The notes under the pieces: generated by a model
Database searches by the model: none
Seen by the model: only the letters and a program-made list of their open reading frames with translations
Told to the model about the DNA's origin: nothing
DNA from: Bacillota bacterium
GTDB lineage: Bacteria > Bacillota > Clostridia > Christensenellales > Aristaeellaceae
Direction: 5' to 3'
Length of the DNA stretch: 64,000 nt
NCBI GenBank assembly: GCA_023425025.1
Contig: JAFADG010000061.1
Location: forward strand, 1 to 64,000
Position numbers and translations under genes: made by a program
In this document: piece by piece, positions 51,018-59,823 of the stretch
Layout: every line of letters begins with the position of its first letter
How positions within the stretch are numbered: the first letter of the stretch is position 1

Positions 51018-52442
51018 TCACTTCGCCCCAACCTTGGCAATAGGCACATCATCCTCTTCGGCATCCACGCTGGACAAAAGCTTGGCACGGGCCGTAATGC
51101 GCTCCTTGCCCTTTTCCAGCCGCTTTATCTTGTGCTCGGTCTTCACCCATTGGCTCTGGCGGCGGTAGCGGAACAGGCCCACAATCTGCGAGCAGGTGGC
51201 CAAAACAACGTTCACCAGAAAGCTCACAGCCATCAGCGGTATCGTTCTTATGCGCATGGACAGCTTGTTGTCCATCCAGTCCGCCGTGTAAAACAGCAGG
51301 AAAAAGCTGTAGAACAAGAGCAGCATGGAGATCGCGGTCGACACCCAGCCGCCTTGCGCGGCATCTGCCGCAATCCCCACGGAGGACACAGCCTGTGCGA
51401 GCGCCGCACCTGTCTGCTGCCCTGCCGCCGCAATCAGATCCATTGCCCAGAAAACAATGGAAACAAGCAGCTGGAATACCACCACCACATTGGCGGTGAG
51501 GCTGTACATATACGTCAGTATGGAAATGGCTTCCTTGCCCGATATGTGCTTTTGCTTCAGGGCTTTGAACACCTTGCGTGTATTGCGCAGCGTAACGAAC
51601 CAATGCCCCTGCGCCCAGCGGGTGCGCTGGCGGTAACTGGCCCAGAAGCTGGTCGGCTTTTCGTCATATACGCGCACGTTATGGTTCCAAAGAATGCGCT
51701 TTCCCTCCAGCGTCGCCTCCACCTGGATCTCAAAATCCTCCGTCAGCGACATGGTGGTCCATCCGCCGCGCCCGTACAGATACTTCGTATCCACGGCGAA
51801 GCCCGTTCCGCCGATGGTGCAGTTGAGCCCCAATCGGGATTTGGCCAACTGAAAGAAGCGGTTGGTGATCGTATAGCTGGTGTAGTAAAACCAGGCCACA
51901 AGCCCTTTTTTGTTTTTGGCGCCCAGGTAGCACTGTATGAATTCCGGCTTGTTTTCGCTGATGTATTGGCTGTTGACCTCCAGGAACATGTTGGGGTCGA
52001 TCAGGTTATCCGCGTCAAAGATCATCAGCAGATCATACTTGTCCTGGTAGCCCTCCAGTACATTCAGCGCCTGGTTCAGGGCGATGGGCTTGCCGGTGGG
52101 TGAGTCGGGCGTAGCCTTTTTCAGGGAAATGACGTTGGCCCCCATTTGCCGGGCCACATCCTCTGTTCTATCGGTGCAGTTGTCGGCAATAATATAGAAA
52201 TCGTACAATTCCCTGGGATATTCCATATGCATCAAATTCTCGATGATGTCCGGAATAACCGTCTCTTCATTGTGCGCCGGCACGAGCACCAGGAACCGCA
52301 TTTGCGCCGGATGGTCCTCATACTCCTTCCGACAGCGCCTGAAACCAAAAATGCTTAAGAGCAGCTGATAGATCATCAGCATTGTAACTGCAATCCCCAG
52401 AAATGAGGATATGAATCCCAGGATCATACGTACCGTCTGCAC
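51018..52442 (-). CDS. Family 2 glycosyltransferase, processive type
   Basis: 474 residues. An N-terminal helix (about 5-28) precedes the GT-A domain: LVLVPAHNEETVIPDIIENL, the DxD-type FDADNLIDPNMF, TEDFEIQ with the catalytic Asp, and the QRTRWAQGHW motif of processive synthases. Three or more helices follow in the C-terminal third. It should make an extracellular or cell-wall polysaccharide from a UDP-sugar. The GTG start lies seven bases after GGAGG. The promoter lies at 52521-52550. Confidence 0.92.
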   Translation of the reverse strand: MQTVRMILGFISSFLGIAVTMLMIYQLLLSIFGFRRCRKEYEDHPAQMRFLVLVPAHNEETVIPDIIENLMHMEYPRELYDFYIIADNCTDRTEDVARQMGANVISLKKATPDSPTGKPIALNQALNVLEGYQDKYDLLMIFDADNLIDPNMFLEVNSQYISENKPEFIQCYLGAKNKKGLVAWFYYTSYTITNRFFQLAKSRLGLNCTIGGTGFAVDTKYLYGRGGWTTMSLTEDFEIQVEATLEGKRILWNHNVRVYDEKPTSFWASYRQRTRWAQGHWFVTLRNTRKVFKALKQKHISGKEAISILTYMYSLTANVVVVFQLLVSIVFWAMDLIAAAGQQTGAALAQAVSSVGIAADAAQGGWVSTAISMLLLFYSFFLLFYTADWMDNKLSMRIRTIPLMAVSFLVNVVLATCSQIVGLFRYRRQSQWVKTEHKIKRLEKGKERITARAKLLSSVDAEEDDVPIAKVGAK

Positions 52443-52520
52443 AGTGTAACCTCCCCGGCGTCAGGGCGTCTGCTTTTGCGCCCCGGCCTGCTTATGCAGC
52501 AAAAAAGACGAACGCACCGT

Positions 52521-52550
52521 ATTAAACAATATTAAGCCGCCGTTTGTCAA
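52521..52550 (-). promoter_or_regulatory. Glycosyltransferase promoter
   Basis: Minus-strand TTGACA, 18-base spacer, TTTAAT, about 80 bases before the GTG start. Confidence 0.65.
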
Positions 52551-52557
52551 GTGTTTC

Positions 52558-54213
52558 TTAGGAATGGCCGTCATAGAAAGTACAGCCGCCGACGAATTCC
52601 CGCAAAATAGACAGCGGGGGTACCTCGTCCAAGGAATCCTTCGGCATGGGCGCCAGATAATGCAGCGTTTTCAGCAGCCGCCTGGACAGCAGATAATTGG
52701 GATTCTCCGGTTCAATGACTTTGAGCAGGTCGTAGGCCATGGCTTTTAGGACCGGCAGCTCATAATGCAGGGCGGTGTTGAACATGGCGTCCGCCTCTTC
52801 CTGATAGGGAAAAATCCACCTGTCCTCGCCCCTGCGCACGCTTTCCCACATGGAAAGGGTGGCGTCGGGCGTGGTGCCCCTGAACTGAAAGTCCCGCACG
52901 ATCCGCCGCAAAAGCCGCACGTCGGTGGTGCGGATTCTGTTATGGTGGTCCAGATTGACGCAGGTCAGGGCGCTGACGTAAATGCGGAAGATCATGTCCT
53001 TGGGCAAGTGCCCCGTCAAAAGAGGGTTCAGGCCATGGATGCCTTCCACCAGTATGGGCTGGTCTTCCCCCACCAGCAGGGGGTCCCGCTCTTCTTCGCG
53101 CCGGCCGGTTTTGAAATTGAAGCGCGGCATGAACGCCGTCTGCCCGCTGAGCAAAAGCTGCAGGCATTCTTCAAACAAAGGGATATCGATGGTATGTATG
53201 GATTCCAGGTCCACCGTCCCGTCCGGCTCCAGGGGGATATCCGCACGGTTCAGGTAAAAATCATCCAGGGAGAGCAGCACGGGTTTTAACCCCAATACCT
53301 GCAGGTGGATTTTAAGCCTGTTGGCAAAGGTGGTTTTCCCGCTGGAGGAGGGGCCGGAGATCAGCGCCAGCCGGGCCTTGCGGCTGCGCAGATCGTCCGC
53401 GATGGAAGCGATGGACTTGTCATGCAGCGCCTCGTTGATGCGGATAAATTCCCGGAAACGGCCATCCGTGATCAGGCGGTTGATATCGGCGATATTGGTG
53501 GCTTCCAGAATTTCGCACCAGCGCTGGGACTGGGCAAAGATGCGCAGGTGCTTGGGCCTTTGCACATACTTGGCCGGCGTGTTGGGATCCTCCGGCCCGG
53601 GCATTTGTATGACCAGGCCCGGGGCGTGCACCCGAAGCGAAAAGGCGGGCACCCAACCGGTGGAGGGCAGCATGGCCCCATAAAAATACTCCCACATGCC
53701 GCCGCATTGATAGACGGGAAAATCATAATTGGGCCGGTAGGAAAGCAGCTGAACCTTGTCTTGCTGGCCTTCCCCCCGAAAATATTCGATGGCCTTGTCC
53801 CTGTTCCAGAGTTCTTTTTCAAAGGGCAGGTCACTTTTCACGATCTGCCGCATTTCGCTTTCCAACCGGGCTACCTGCGCCTTGGTCAGCGTCATGCCAA
53901 GAATTTTTAAGAAAAGCCCATATCCGATGCTGTTGTTGATGCGAACCTGCCGGCCCGGAAACAGTCGCTTTGCGGCCAGCAAAAACACAAACCGGAGCGA
54001 CCGCTCATAAATGCGGCGGCCCTCCTCCTGCAGGAAGGTGACGCTGGTCAAAGACATACCATCGCGCAGGGGCTGGTTCAGTTCCAGCACCAGGCCGCCC
54101 CACATCAGCGCCAGTATTTCGCCGGCCCTTTCAGGCCACAGCTGGTTTACCACCTGTGAAGCTTTCGTATTCTCAGCGAACGTGCCTTCACGCCCGTCCA
54201 GAATGATCCGCAT
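52558..54213 (-). CDS. TGS-domain nucleoside (uridine-type) kinase
   Basis: 551 residues. The N-terminal TGS-like domain (1-65, IILDGREGTFAENTKASQVV) and a following region similar to the second additional domain of threonyl-tRNA synthetase (65-200) precede a uridine kinase/phosphoribulokinase domain. The P loop is SGPSSSGKTTFANRLKIHL (about 288-306), then LLSLDDFYLNRADIPLEPDG. The domain order matches the long nucleoside kinase family widespread in Bacillota. It probably phosphorylates a ribonucleoside. The ATG after AAGGGAA is preferred over a TTG one codon earlier. It is the last gene of a minus-strand cluster. Confidence 0.88.
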   Translation of the reverse strand: MRIILDGREGTFAENTKASQVVNQLWPERAGEILALMWGGLVLELNQPLRDGMSLTSVTFLQEEGRRIYERSLRFVFLLAAKRLFPGRQVRINNSIGYGLFLKILGMTLTKAQVARLESEMRQIVKSDLPFEKELWNRDKAIEYFRGEGQQDKVQLLSYRPNYDFPVYQCGGMWEYFYGAMLPSTGWVPAFSLRVHAPGLVIQMPGPEDPNTPAKYVQRPKHLRIFAQSQRWCEILEATNIADINRLITDGRFREFIRINEALHDKSIASIADDLRSRKARLALISGPSSSGKTTFANRLKIHLQVLGLKPVLLSLDDFYLNRADIPLEPDGTVDLESIHTIDIPLFEECLQLLLSGQTAFMPRFNFKTGRREEERDPLLVGEDQPILVEGIHGLNPLLTGHLPKDMIFRIYVSALTCVNLDHHNRIRTTDVRLLRRIVRDFQFRGTTPDATLSMWESVRRGEDRWIFPYQEEADAMFNTALHYELPVLKAMAYDLLKVIEPENPNYLLSRRLLKTLHYLAPMPKDSLDEVPPLSILREFVGGCTFYDGHS

Positions 54214-54276
54214 CAAAGATTCCCTTTCCGCCGCCTGCCGGGCGGCCGCTCACCCTTCCTCTTAGGAAGATTATGT

Positions 54277-55257
54277 TCAGTCGTCAAAAGGCATGCTGGA
54301 ACGGATGGCCCGCTGCAGCAAAAGATCGGGGTCCACCGCCGTTTGCCTTGATTCTATCTGCAGCAGCTTGGTATGCACATACGCCCTGTTCTGTTTGGTG
54401 GCCAGCGATACCACAGACACCATGCTCACCTGGCCATCCTCCTGCAAAGCGAAGCGTAGCCGCGCAAACAAACTCCCGTGATCCCGGCAAGTGGCGATGG
54501 CCACATACTTGTCTGCCGACTGCGGCACATACGGCGCTTCCAGCACCGCCTTTTGGCCGCATACCGGGCACTTGGGCTGACGCACGATGTCCGCGTTCAG
54601 GGCGGCGCGCACAGAATCAAAGGCGGCGGCCGGCGCCTTTAAGCGGCGGGTACGGTCCACATGCAAAAGCTTTCTGGGCTGCTGCGCGTAGCGGACCACA
54701 GCGTCCGGTTCCGGCAGCCGGCTGAAAACAAGCGCCGTGTAGTAAGCGTCATGCAGCGCGTTGTGAAAGCACCGGTCTTCCTGCGCCTCAATTTGCAGAT
54801 AATCCATGGCCGCCTTTAAGCCCTTGCGGTCCTTGCCCATATTGAAGGCGTCGCTGAACAGCCGCTGGATATCGCACAGCGGCGGGAACTGCAGGGCGCA
54901 TTGGTGGAAGTCCATGTTCTGCTTGAGCACCGACACATCGTCGCAGCCCCAGGTCAAGAGCAGGTAATCCTCGCCGCACCAGGCTGAAAACTGCTCCAGC
55001 GCCTGCGCAAAGGTCGGCGCGCTGTCCAGCATCTCATCATCCATCTGCGTCATTTTTTTGATGCGCGGATGAAGCTTCACATAATGGACCGGCCGGATCG
55101 GCAAAGAGAGGGTATCCACAATCTGCATGTCCTGATCCAGCTTCACCGCGCCGATTTGAATCATTTCAAACATCAGCTGGTCGCCCACCGCTTTGAATAC
55201 CCGGCTCTGGTAGGACATGGGCTGGTTCCATTCCAGGTCAATCACAATATACTGCAT
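54277..55257 (-). CDS. 3'-5' exonuclease-domain (KapD/DEDD-type) protein
   Basis: 326 residues. The N-terminal DEDDh exonuclease domain (1-180) begins MQYIVIDLEWNQP with the first acidic pair, has WGCDDVSVLKQN in the middle, and FHNALHDAYYTALVF with the His-x4-Asp motif. The C-terminal part contains a CPVCGQ Cys pair. No clear Shine-Dalgarno sequence is visible; the start is taken from the domain's own beginning. It may trim RNA, as related sporulation-linked KapD proteins are thought to. It lies 28 bases after the flavoprotein gene. Confidence 0.85.
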   Translation of the reverse strand: MQYIVIDLEWNQPMSYQSRVFKAVGDQLMFEMIQIGAVKLDQDMQIVDTLSLPIRPVHYVKLHPRIKKMTQMDDEMLDSAPTFAQALEQFSAWCGEDYLLLTWGCDDVSVLKQNMDFHQCALQFPPLCDIQRLFSDAFNMGKDRKGLKAAMDYLQIEAQEDRCFHNALHDAYYTALVFSRLPEPDAVVRYAQQPRKLLHVDRTRRLKAPAAAFDSVRAALNADIVRQPKCPVCGQKAVLEAPYVPQSADKYVAIATCRDHGSLFARLRFALQEDGQVSMVSVVSLATKQNRAYVHTKLLQIESRQTAVDPDLLLQRAIRSSMPFDD

Positions 55258-55285
55258 CTGTTTATAACAACACCCTTGATTGGTT

Positions 55286-56524
55286 TTATGTAAGCTGCCG
55301 GGCAGCGCTGCGGCCGGCCAGGGCGCCGGTGGAAAAAGCAATGTGCAGGTTGAAGCCCCCCGTATGGGCGTCCACGTCCAGCACCTCGCCGGCAAAATAC
55401 AGCCCGGAAACAAGCTTGCTTTCCATGGTATTGGGCGACACTTCCTTTACAGCGATGCCGCCCCATGTGACGATCGCCTCATTAAGCGGCCTCATGCCGC
55501 TTACGGGCAAAGGCAATTCCTTGAGCAGGGCCGCGATCCGCGCGCGTTCCTGGCGGGAAATCTGATTCACCGGCTTGTCCGGCGGAATTTGGAGCAACTG
55601 CGGAAACAGCTCCGCCAGCCGGCCGGGCAGCAGGCCCGGCATCACACTGGCCAACTGCTTTCGGCTCATTTCCTCAAAGTCGCGCAGAAGCCTTGCTTCC
55701 AATTGCTGCAAAGACAGCGCGGGCTTCAAATCCAGCGTTACCTGCCATGTTTTGGGCGGGTATGCAACGATGTGGCTGCTCATTTCCAGCACCAGCGGCC
55801 CGGAGATGCCAAAGTGGGTAAACAGCATTTCCCCCTGCTCGCTGTATACCGCTTTGCCGCGGCATTTGGCGCAAAGCCGGACGTTTTTGAGCGACAGGCC
55901 CTGCAGCTGCCCCGGCCAGCCTTCGCCGCACGTCAGCGGCACCAGGGACGGCTGCGTCGGCGTCACTTCATGCCCCAGTTCCCCTGCCAGCCGGTAACCG
56001 TCCCCGGTAGAACCTGTCACGGGATAACTTGCCCCGCCGGTGGCCAGGATCACGGCGTCAAAGGAAAGCTGCTCGCCCGATTCCAGTTTAAGCCCCGCGA
56101 GGCGGCCGCCTTGCGCAATCAGGTTTTGCACCCTTGCATTCAGGCGGACCGTGACGCCCGCCCTTTGCATTTCCCCGGCCAGCGCCCGCGTCACATCGCT
56201 GGCCTTGTTGCTTTGGGGAAATACACGGTTCCCCCGCTCGGTGATGGTTATGCAGCCCGCGCTTTCCAAAAAGGAGATCATTCCCTCGGGCGAGAGCGCG
56301 CTCAGTGCGCTGTACAGGAACCTGGGGTTCCGCGGCACCTGAGCCAAAAAGGCTTCCCTGTCGCAGCGGTTGGTCACGTTGCAGCGGCCCTTGCCGGTAA
56401 TGTAAATCTTCTTGCCCAGCTTTTCGTTGCGCTCCAGCAGCGTCACCTGCGCGCCTTCCCGGGCCGCGGTCAGGGCGGCCATCATGCCTGCCGCCCCGCC
56501 GCCGATGACTGCGATACTAATCAT
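55286..56524 (-). CDS. HI0933/YhiN-family NAD(P)/FAD-dependent oxidoreductase
   Basis: 412 residues. The FAD-binding motif IAVIGGGAAGMMAALTAARE (residues 4-23) is followed by LGKKIYITGKGRCNVTNRCD and VILATGGASYPVTGSTGDGY, both typical of the family. The C terminus has GLYFAGEVLDVDAHTGGFNL. The reaction is unknown for most members. Its start overlaps the end of the rpiR-type gene by eight bases, so translation is probably coupled. Confidence 0.92.
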   Translation of the reverse strand: MISIAVIGGGAAGMMAALTAAREGAQVTLLERNEKLGKKIYITGKGRCNVTNRCDREAFLAQVPRNPRFLYSALSALSPEGMISFLESAGCITITERGNRVFPQSNKASDVTRALAGEMQRAGVTVRLNARVQNLIAQGGRLAGLKLESGEQLSFDAVILATGGASYPVTGSTGDGYRLAGELGHEVTPTQPSLVPLTCGEGWPGQLQGLSLKNVRLCAKCRGKAVYSEQGEMLFTHFGISGPLVLEMSSHIVAYPPKTWQVTLDLKPALSLQQLEARLLRDFEEMSRKQLASVMPGLLPGRLAELFPQLLQIPPDKPVNQISRQERARIAALLKELPLPVSGMRPLNEAIVTWGGIAVKEVSPNTMESKLVSGLYFAGEVLDVDAHTGGFNLHIAFSTGALAGRSAARQLT

Positions 56525-57383
56525 TTTCTTTCATCAGGTATACCTTGTTGGCATCCCAGATACTCTCCAGCTGCTTGAAGTGGGAACTTAATTCCTCCCT
56601 GCGGTGCAGGCCCAGGGATACGATCAGCGCGTTGATCACCGACAGCGGCGCGGCCAGGGAGTCCACAAAGGAGGCCATATCCGTCCTGGCGGCCAGGCAT
56701 ACGTGGGCCACATCCATCAAAGGCGACATAGGCCCGTCGGTAATGCCCACCACCTGGGCGCCCATGGACTTGGCAAAGCGCATGCCTTCCAGCGTGCGGG
56801 TGGAATAGCGCGGGAAGCTGATGCCCACGAACACATCCTCCTTGTGCACCCTGGCGATCTCCTCAAACACGTCGGGAGAGCCGGTGGATACCAGGTGCAC
56901 ATTGTCGAAGATGTAGTGCAGATAATAGCCCAAAAATTGGGCCAGGGGCGCCGCGGAACGCAGGCCCATGACGTAGATGGCCTTTGCGCTGAGCATGCGC
57001 TGCACCACGTCCTCAAACTTGTCCGCGTCAATTTCCTCAATGGTGGTGCGGATGTTTTGCATGTCGGCCTTGAGTACCGTGCGCAAAACGGCGCTGCGGT
57101 CGATTTCGGAAGACATTTCAAACCGCTGCACCGCCGTCAGCCTGTGGCGGACCAATTCCTGCAAAGAGCGTTGCAGCTGCGGATAGCCTTCGTACCCCAG
57201 CGCGGCCGCAAAGCGGACAACGGTAGATTCGCTCACGCCTACATTCTCTCCCAAACGGGAGGCAGTCATGAATACAGCTTTGTCATAATGGGCCACAATG
57301 TATTCCGCGATCCGCCTGTGCCCCTTGGAAAGACGCTTGCCGCTTTGATTCAGCCGACGAATGATATCCTGCATATCCTGCAT
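56517..57383 (-). CDS. RpiR/MurR-family transcriptional regulator
   Basis: 288 residues. The N-terminal HTH_6 domain (1-80: RLSKGHRRIAEYIVAHYDKA, NVGVSESTVVRFAAALGYEG) is followed by a SIS sugar-phosphate domain (about 125-260: IYVMGLRSAAPLAQFLGYYL, VFVGISFPRYSTRTLEGMRF). It should sense a phosphosugar or similar ligand. The ATG at 57383 follows GGAGGA; the longer upstream frame overlaps surE and is rejected. Confidence 0.93.
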   Translation of the reverse strand: MQDMQDIIRRLNQSGKRLSKGHRRIAEYIVAHYDKAVFMTASRLGENVGVSESTVVRFAAALGYEGYPQLQRSLQELVRHRLTAVQRFEMSSEIDRSAVLRTVLKADMQNIRTTIEEIDADKFEDVVQRMLSAKAIYVMGLRSAAPLAQFLGYYLHYIFDNVHLVSTGSPDVFEEIARVHKEDVFVGISFPRYSTRTLEGMRFAKSMGAQVVGITDGPMSPLMDVAHVCLAARTDMASFVDSLAAPLSVINALIVSLGLHRREELSSHFKQLESIWDANKVYLMKEND

Positions 57384-57475
57384 GGGGTTTTCCTCCGCAC
57401 CTGTTTTAAATGGCATGCACACTGGCATACCATTTCTGATTATACTGCAATTCTCCAGATTTTGCAAGCGACATT

Positions 57476-58228
57476 TCATGCATCCTGCAAAAAATCCGGA
57501 TAGATGTGGACATATTCTGGCGAATGCAGCAGGAATGTGCAAGTCACGTGCCCTTTTTGCAGGAAATCCTCGTCGCTGCCCGGTTCAGGGTCTTCCCTTT
57601 TGATGTCCGGCGTGACCCAGAAGTAGGCATCCCCATGCGGATTCAGGCGCCGCTCATAGATATTGACAAACTTGCCGTGATTGACCGGCGCCATTACGGC
57701 AGGCAAAAGCTGATCGCAGGGCACAGCAGGGATATTGAGGTTCAGCACGCTTCGCGGCGGTGTGGCATACTTGACAAGGCGTTCGCCCATTGTGAGCGCC
57801 AAACCGGCCGCGCCGGCCAGCATCATGTCATTCGCCGGCCGGTCGATGGATACCGCCATGGCCTTTACGCCCAGCATGGCCGCTTCCCTGGCCGCGCCCA
57901 CGGTACCGCTGCAGTAGATGGCCCCGCCGGAGTTCAGTCCGTCATTGATACCGGATATGGTCAGATCGACGGGGCTTTCCGCCAGGTTGGCGATTCCCAG
58001 CCGTGCACAGTCAGCCGGCGTCCCGTCAACGGCGAACCCGCCGGCGCCGTACAACGAGACGGGCGTAACGGCAATGGGCCGGAAAAACGTCAGCGATTGG
58101 CTGACAGCGCTTTGCTGCTTGTTCGGCGCCGATATGGTGACCTGATGGCCGCGCTTCACCGATTCTTTGATCAGTGCGTGCAGGCCCGAGCTGCTGATGC
58201 CGTCGTCATTTACCAGTAAGATGTGCAT
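57476..58228 (-). CDS. surE: 5'/3'-nucleotidase SurE
   Basis: 251 residues. The N-terminal MHILLVNDDGISSSGLHALI carries the metal-binding Asp8-Asp9, and the SAPNKQQSAVSQSLTFFRPI and SGINDGLNSGGAIYCSGTVG segments complete the active site. SurE is a metal-dependent nucleotidase of broad substrate range. The ATG at 58228 follows AGGAG. It is the first gene of a minus-strand cluster ending with the nucleoside kinase, which places two nucleotide-salvage-type enzymes together. Confidence 0.95.
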   Translation of the reverse strand: MHILLVNDDGISSSGLHALIKESVKRGHQVTISAPNKQQSAVSQSLTFFRPIAVTPVSLYGAGGFAVDGTPADCARLGIANLAESPVDLTISGINDGLNSGGAIYCSGTVGAAREAAMLGVKAMAVSIDRPANDMMLAGAAGLALTMGERLVKYATPPRSVLNLNIPAVPCDQLLPAVMAPVNHGKFVNIYERRLNPHGDAYFWVTPDIKREDPEPGSDEDFLQKGHVTCTFLLHSPEYVHIYPDFLQDA

Positions 58229-58452
58229 TCTGCCGCTTCTCCTAAAGTCCAGCAATAGATATCCTTACCTATCATACTACAGAACGGAAGCCCGCTTCAA
58301 GGGGCGCAAGCGCTTTACGGGCCTCAGGGCAGGCTTTTTACATAGACTTGACCCGTTCTTTACGCCATATTCCTTAAATGGCATTGCCCGCCGCCAACAT
58401 ACTCCCCCTCTTTGGCGCATAGGCTTTGAACACAGACACCAAGGGAGGTGGC

Positions 58453-59619
58453 ATGTTGCAAGCCGCAAAATTTCAAAGGATGTACATCCTCCTGCGCCCC
58501 TGTGCCCAGGGAGGGGGCGGCTATGCCCGTTTGGAGCAGGCGCGGGGCAAATATACGCTGACGGTGAACGCCCAAGGCTTCGCCCCCTCGGAAGAGGGTA
58601 TCCGCGTGCTGCTGGCCGCCAAGGATGACAGCGGCGGGGCGGCGGTGTGCGATCTGGGCCTTTTACCCATCTCCGCAAAAGGTCAATCCGCCTTGCGCCG
58701 GGAGGTTTCCGCAACGCCCGGCGGATTGCCGCTGAATGCCTACAGCGCGCTGTGCATCGCAAAGGATTGGCCGGCCCCCAAGCTTCTTTTGATCGGCTCG
58801 CTGGAAGAAAACGATACCCTCTCTTCCTACCTGATCGGACAGATGGTGTGCCGTTACCTGTCGGTCCCGGCCAAGCAGGCTTTAAAGGAAGGCGAACAGG
58901 AGGAAGAGCCGGCAAGGCCCTCCTCCATTACCTTGGCCGCCGCGCCGGCATCAAATGCCAAAGCCGCTCCTCCTCCCCCTGCGGCCGCGGCGCTTGCGGA
59001 TGCGGATGCGCCGCCCGCACAGCTTAATTTGCCGAACGTTCTGCCCATCTACTCAGCCATTGCCCAGCCGCAAAAACTCCAGGAGCCCGCTGCACCGGAG
59101 CCCTCCTTAAAGGAGGTCCTCCCTTTCCCTTTGGCCCAGGCTGCGGCCGCAGCAAAACCAGCCTCCGCGGCAGCCCCGGCCTCCGCCTCCCTGCCTGCCG
59201 CTGAAGAACAGCCGGAAAAGCCGGACCCTGCCGTGTTCACTGCCGCGGCCGTAAGGACTGCCTTCCCTCCCGACATTCCAAGCTCCGGACCGCCCCAGGG
59301 CCGGCCGCCCGTCAGCGCGCTGCCCAAGCTCCAATGGCCGTCAGCCGTCAAGGAGCTGGAAAGGTACTTTTCCACCTATCCGCCCTTTGCGCCCTTTGAC
59401 GCGCCCGGCTGGCGGTTTATACAGGTCCCCACGGCCTCCGGCAGCACCATCCCCTACTATGCGGTAGGCATGCTGGCACGGGATGGCAAGGTCGTTCAGG
59501 TGGCCTACGCCGTGCCCGGCGAGCGGGGCGGCATGCCGCCGGCCGGATTCTCCGGCTACCGCTGGCAGCAGGGGCGCAACGGCCAGGGCTACTGGACCCT
59601 GTGGAAACGCGCGCAGTAA
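58453..59619 (+). CDS. Two-domain protein of unknown function
   Basis: 388 residues. I do not recognise a named family. Residues 1-145 form an N-terminal domain (FQRMYILLRPCAQGGGGYAR, LTVNAQGFAPSEEGIRVLLA, LPLNAYSALCIAKDW). Residues 150-290 are a low-complexity linker rich in Ala, Pro, Glu and Ser. Residues 295-388 form a C-terminal domain with LERYFSTYPPFAPFDAPGWR, YYAVGMLARDGKVVQVAYAV and GFSGYRWQQGRNGQGYWTLW. There is no signal peptide. The start follows GGGAGGTGG. This layout (N-domain, long linker, GxPG/GYW C-domain) recalls clostridial proteins of unknown role, possibly sporulation-linked. It diverges from surE. Confidence 0.7.
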   Translation: MLQAAKFQRMYILLRPCAQGGGGYARLEQARGKYTLTVNAQGFAPSEEGIRVLLAAKDDSGGAAVCDLGLLPISAKGQSALRREVSATPGGLPLNAYSALCIAKDWPAPKLLLIGSLEENDTLSSYLIGQMVCRYLSVPAKQALKEGEQEEEPARPSSITLAAAPASNAKAAPPPPAAAALADADAPPAQLNLPNVLPIYSAIAQPQKLQEPAAPEPSLKEVLPFPLAQAAAAAKPASAAAPASASLPAAEEQPEKPDPAVFTAAAVRTAFPPDIPSSGPPQGRPPVSALPKLQWPSAVKELERYFSTYPPFAPFDAPGWRFIQVPTASGSTIPYYAVGMLARDGKVVQVAYAVPGERGGMPPAGFSGYRWQQGRNGQGYWTLWKRAQ

Positions 59620-59633
59620 GGATATACGATTTT

Positions 59634-59694
59634 TGCGGGGAAGGGGCCTTTTGAAAAAGACCCCTTCCCCGCACCCCCTCCTCGAAAACCTTGG
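59634..59694 (+). repeat. Family-1 G-rich hairpin repeat, copy 7
   Basis: GCGGGGAAGGGGCCTTTT and AAAAGACCCCTTCCCCGC arms around a GA core, tail ACCCCCTCCTCGAAAACCTT. It follows the stop of the unknown two-domain gene. Confidence 0.78.
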
Positions 59695-59759
59695 ATAATA
59701 TGGATAAGAGCCGGCTTCTGCTTTTTGCAAAGACCTGCGTGAATGCGGCTTCCTTCTGA

Positions 59760-59787
59760 TTGACAAAGAGGGAAATCCTTGTACAAT
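59760..59787 (+). promoter_or_regulatory. galM promoter
   Basis: TTGACA, 16-base spacer, TACAAT, 36 bases before the TTG start. Confidence 0.75.
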
Positions 59788-59823
59788 AGAGAGCAGCCAC
59801 ATTATGTAAGGGAGGAAGCATCC

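Noticed and set aside
59779..59823. Longer galM form starting at ATG 59779
   Set aside because: That ATG overlaps the promoter -10 box, so it would not be in the transcript; the TTG at 59824 has a good ribosome site.
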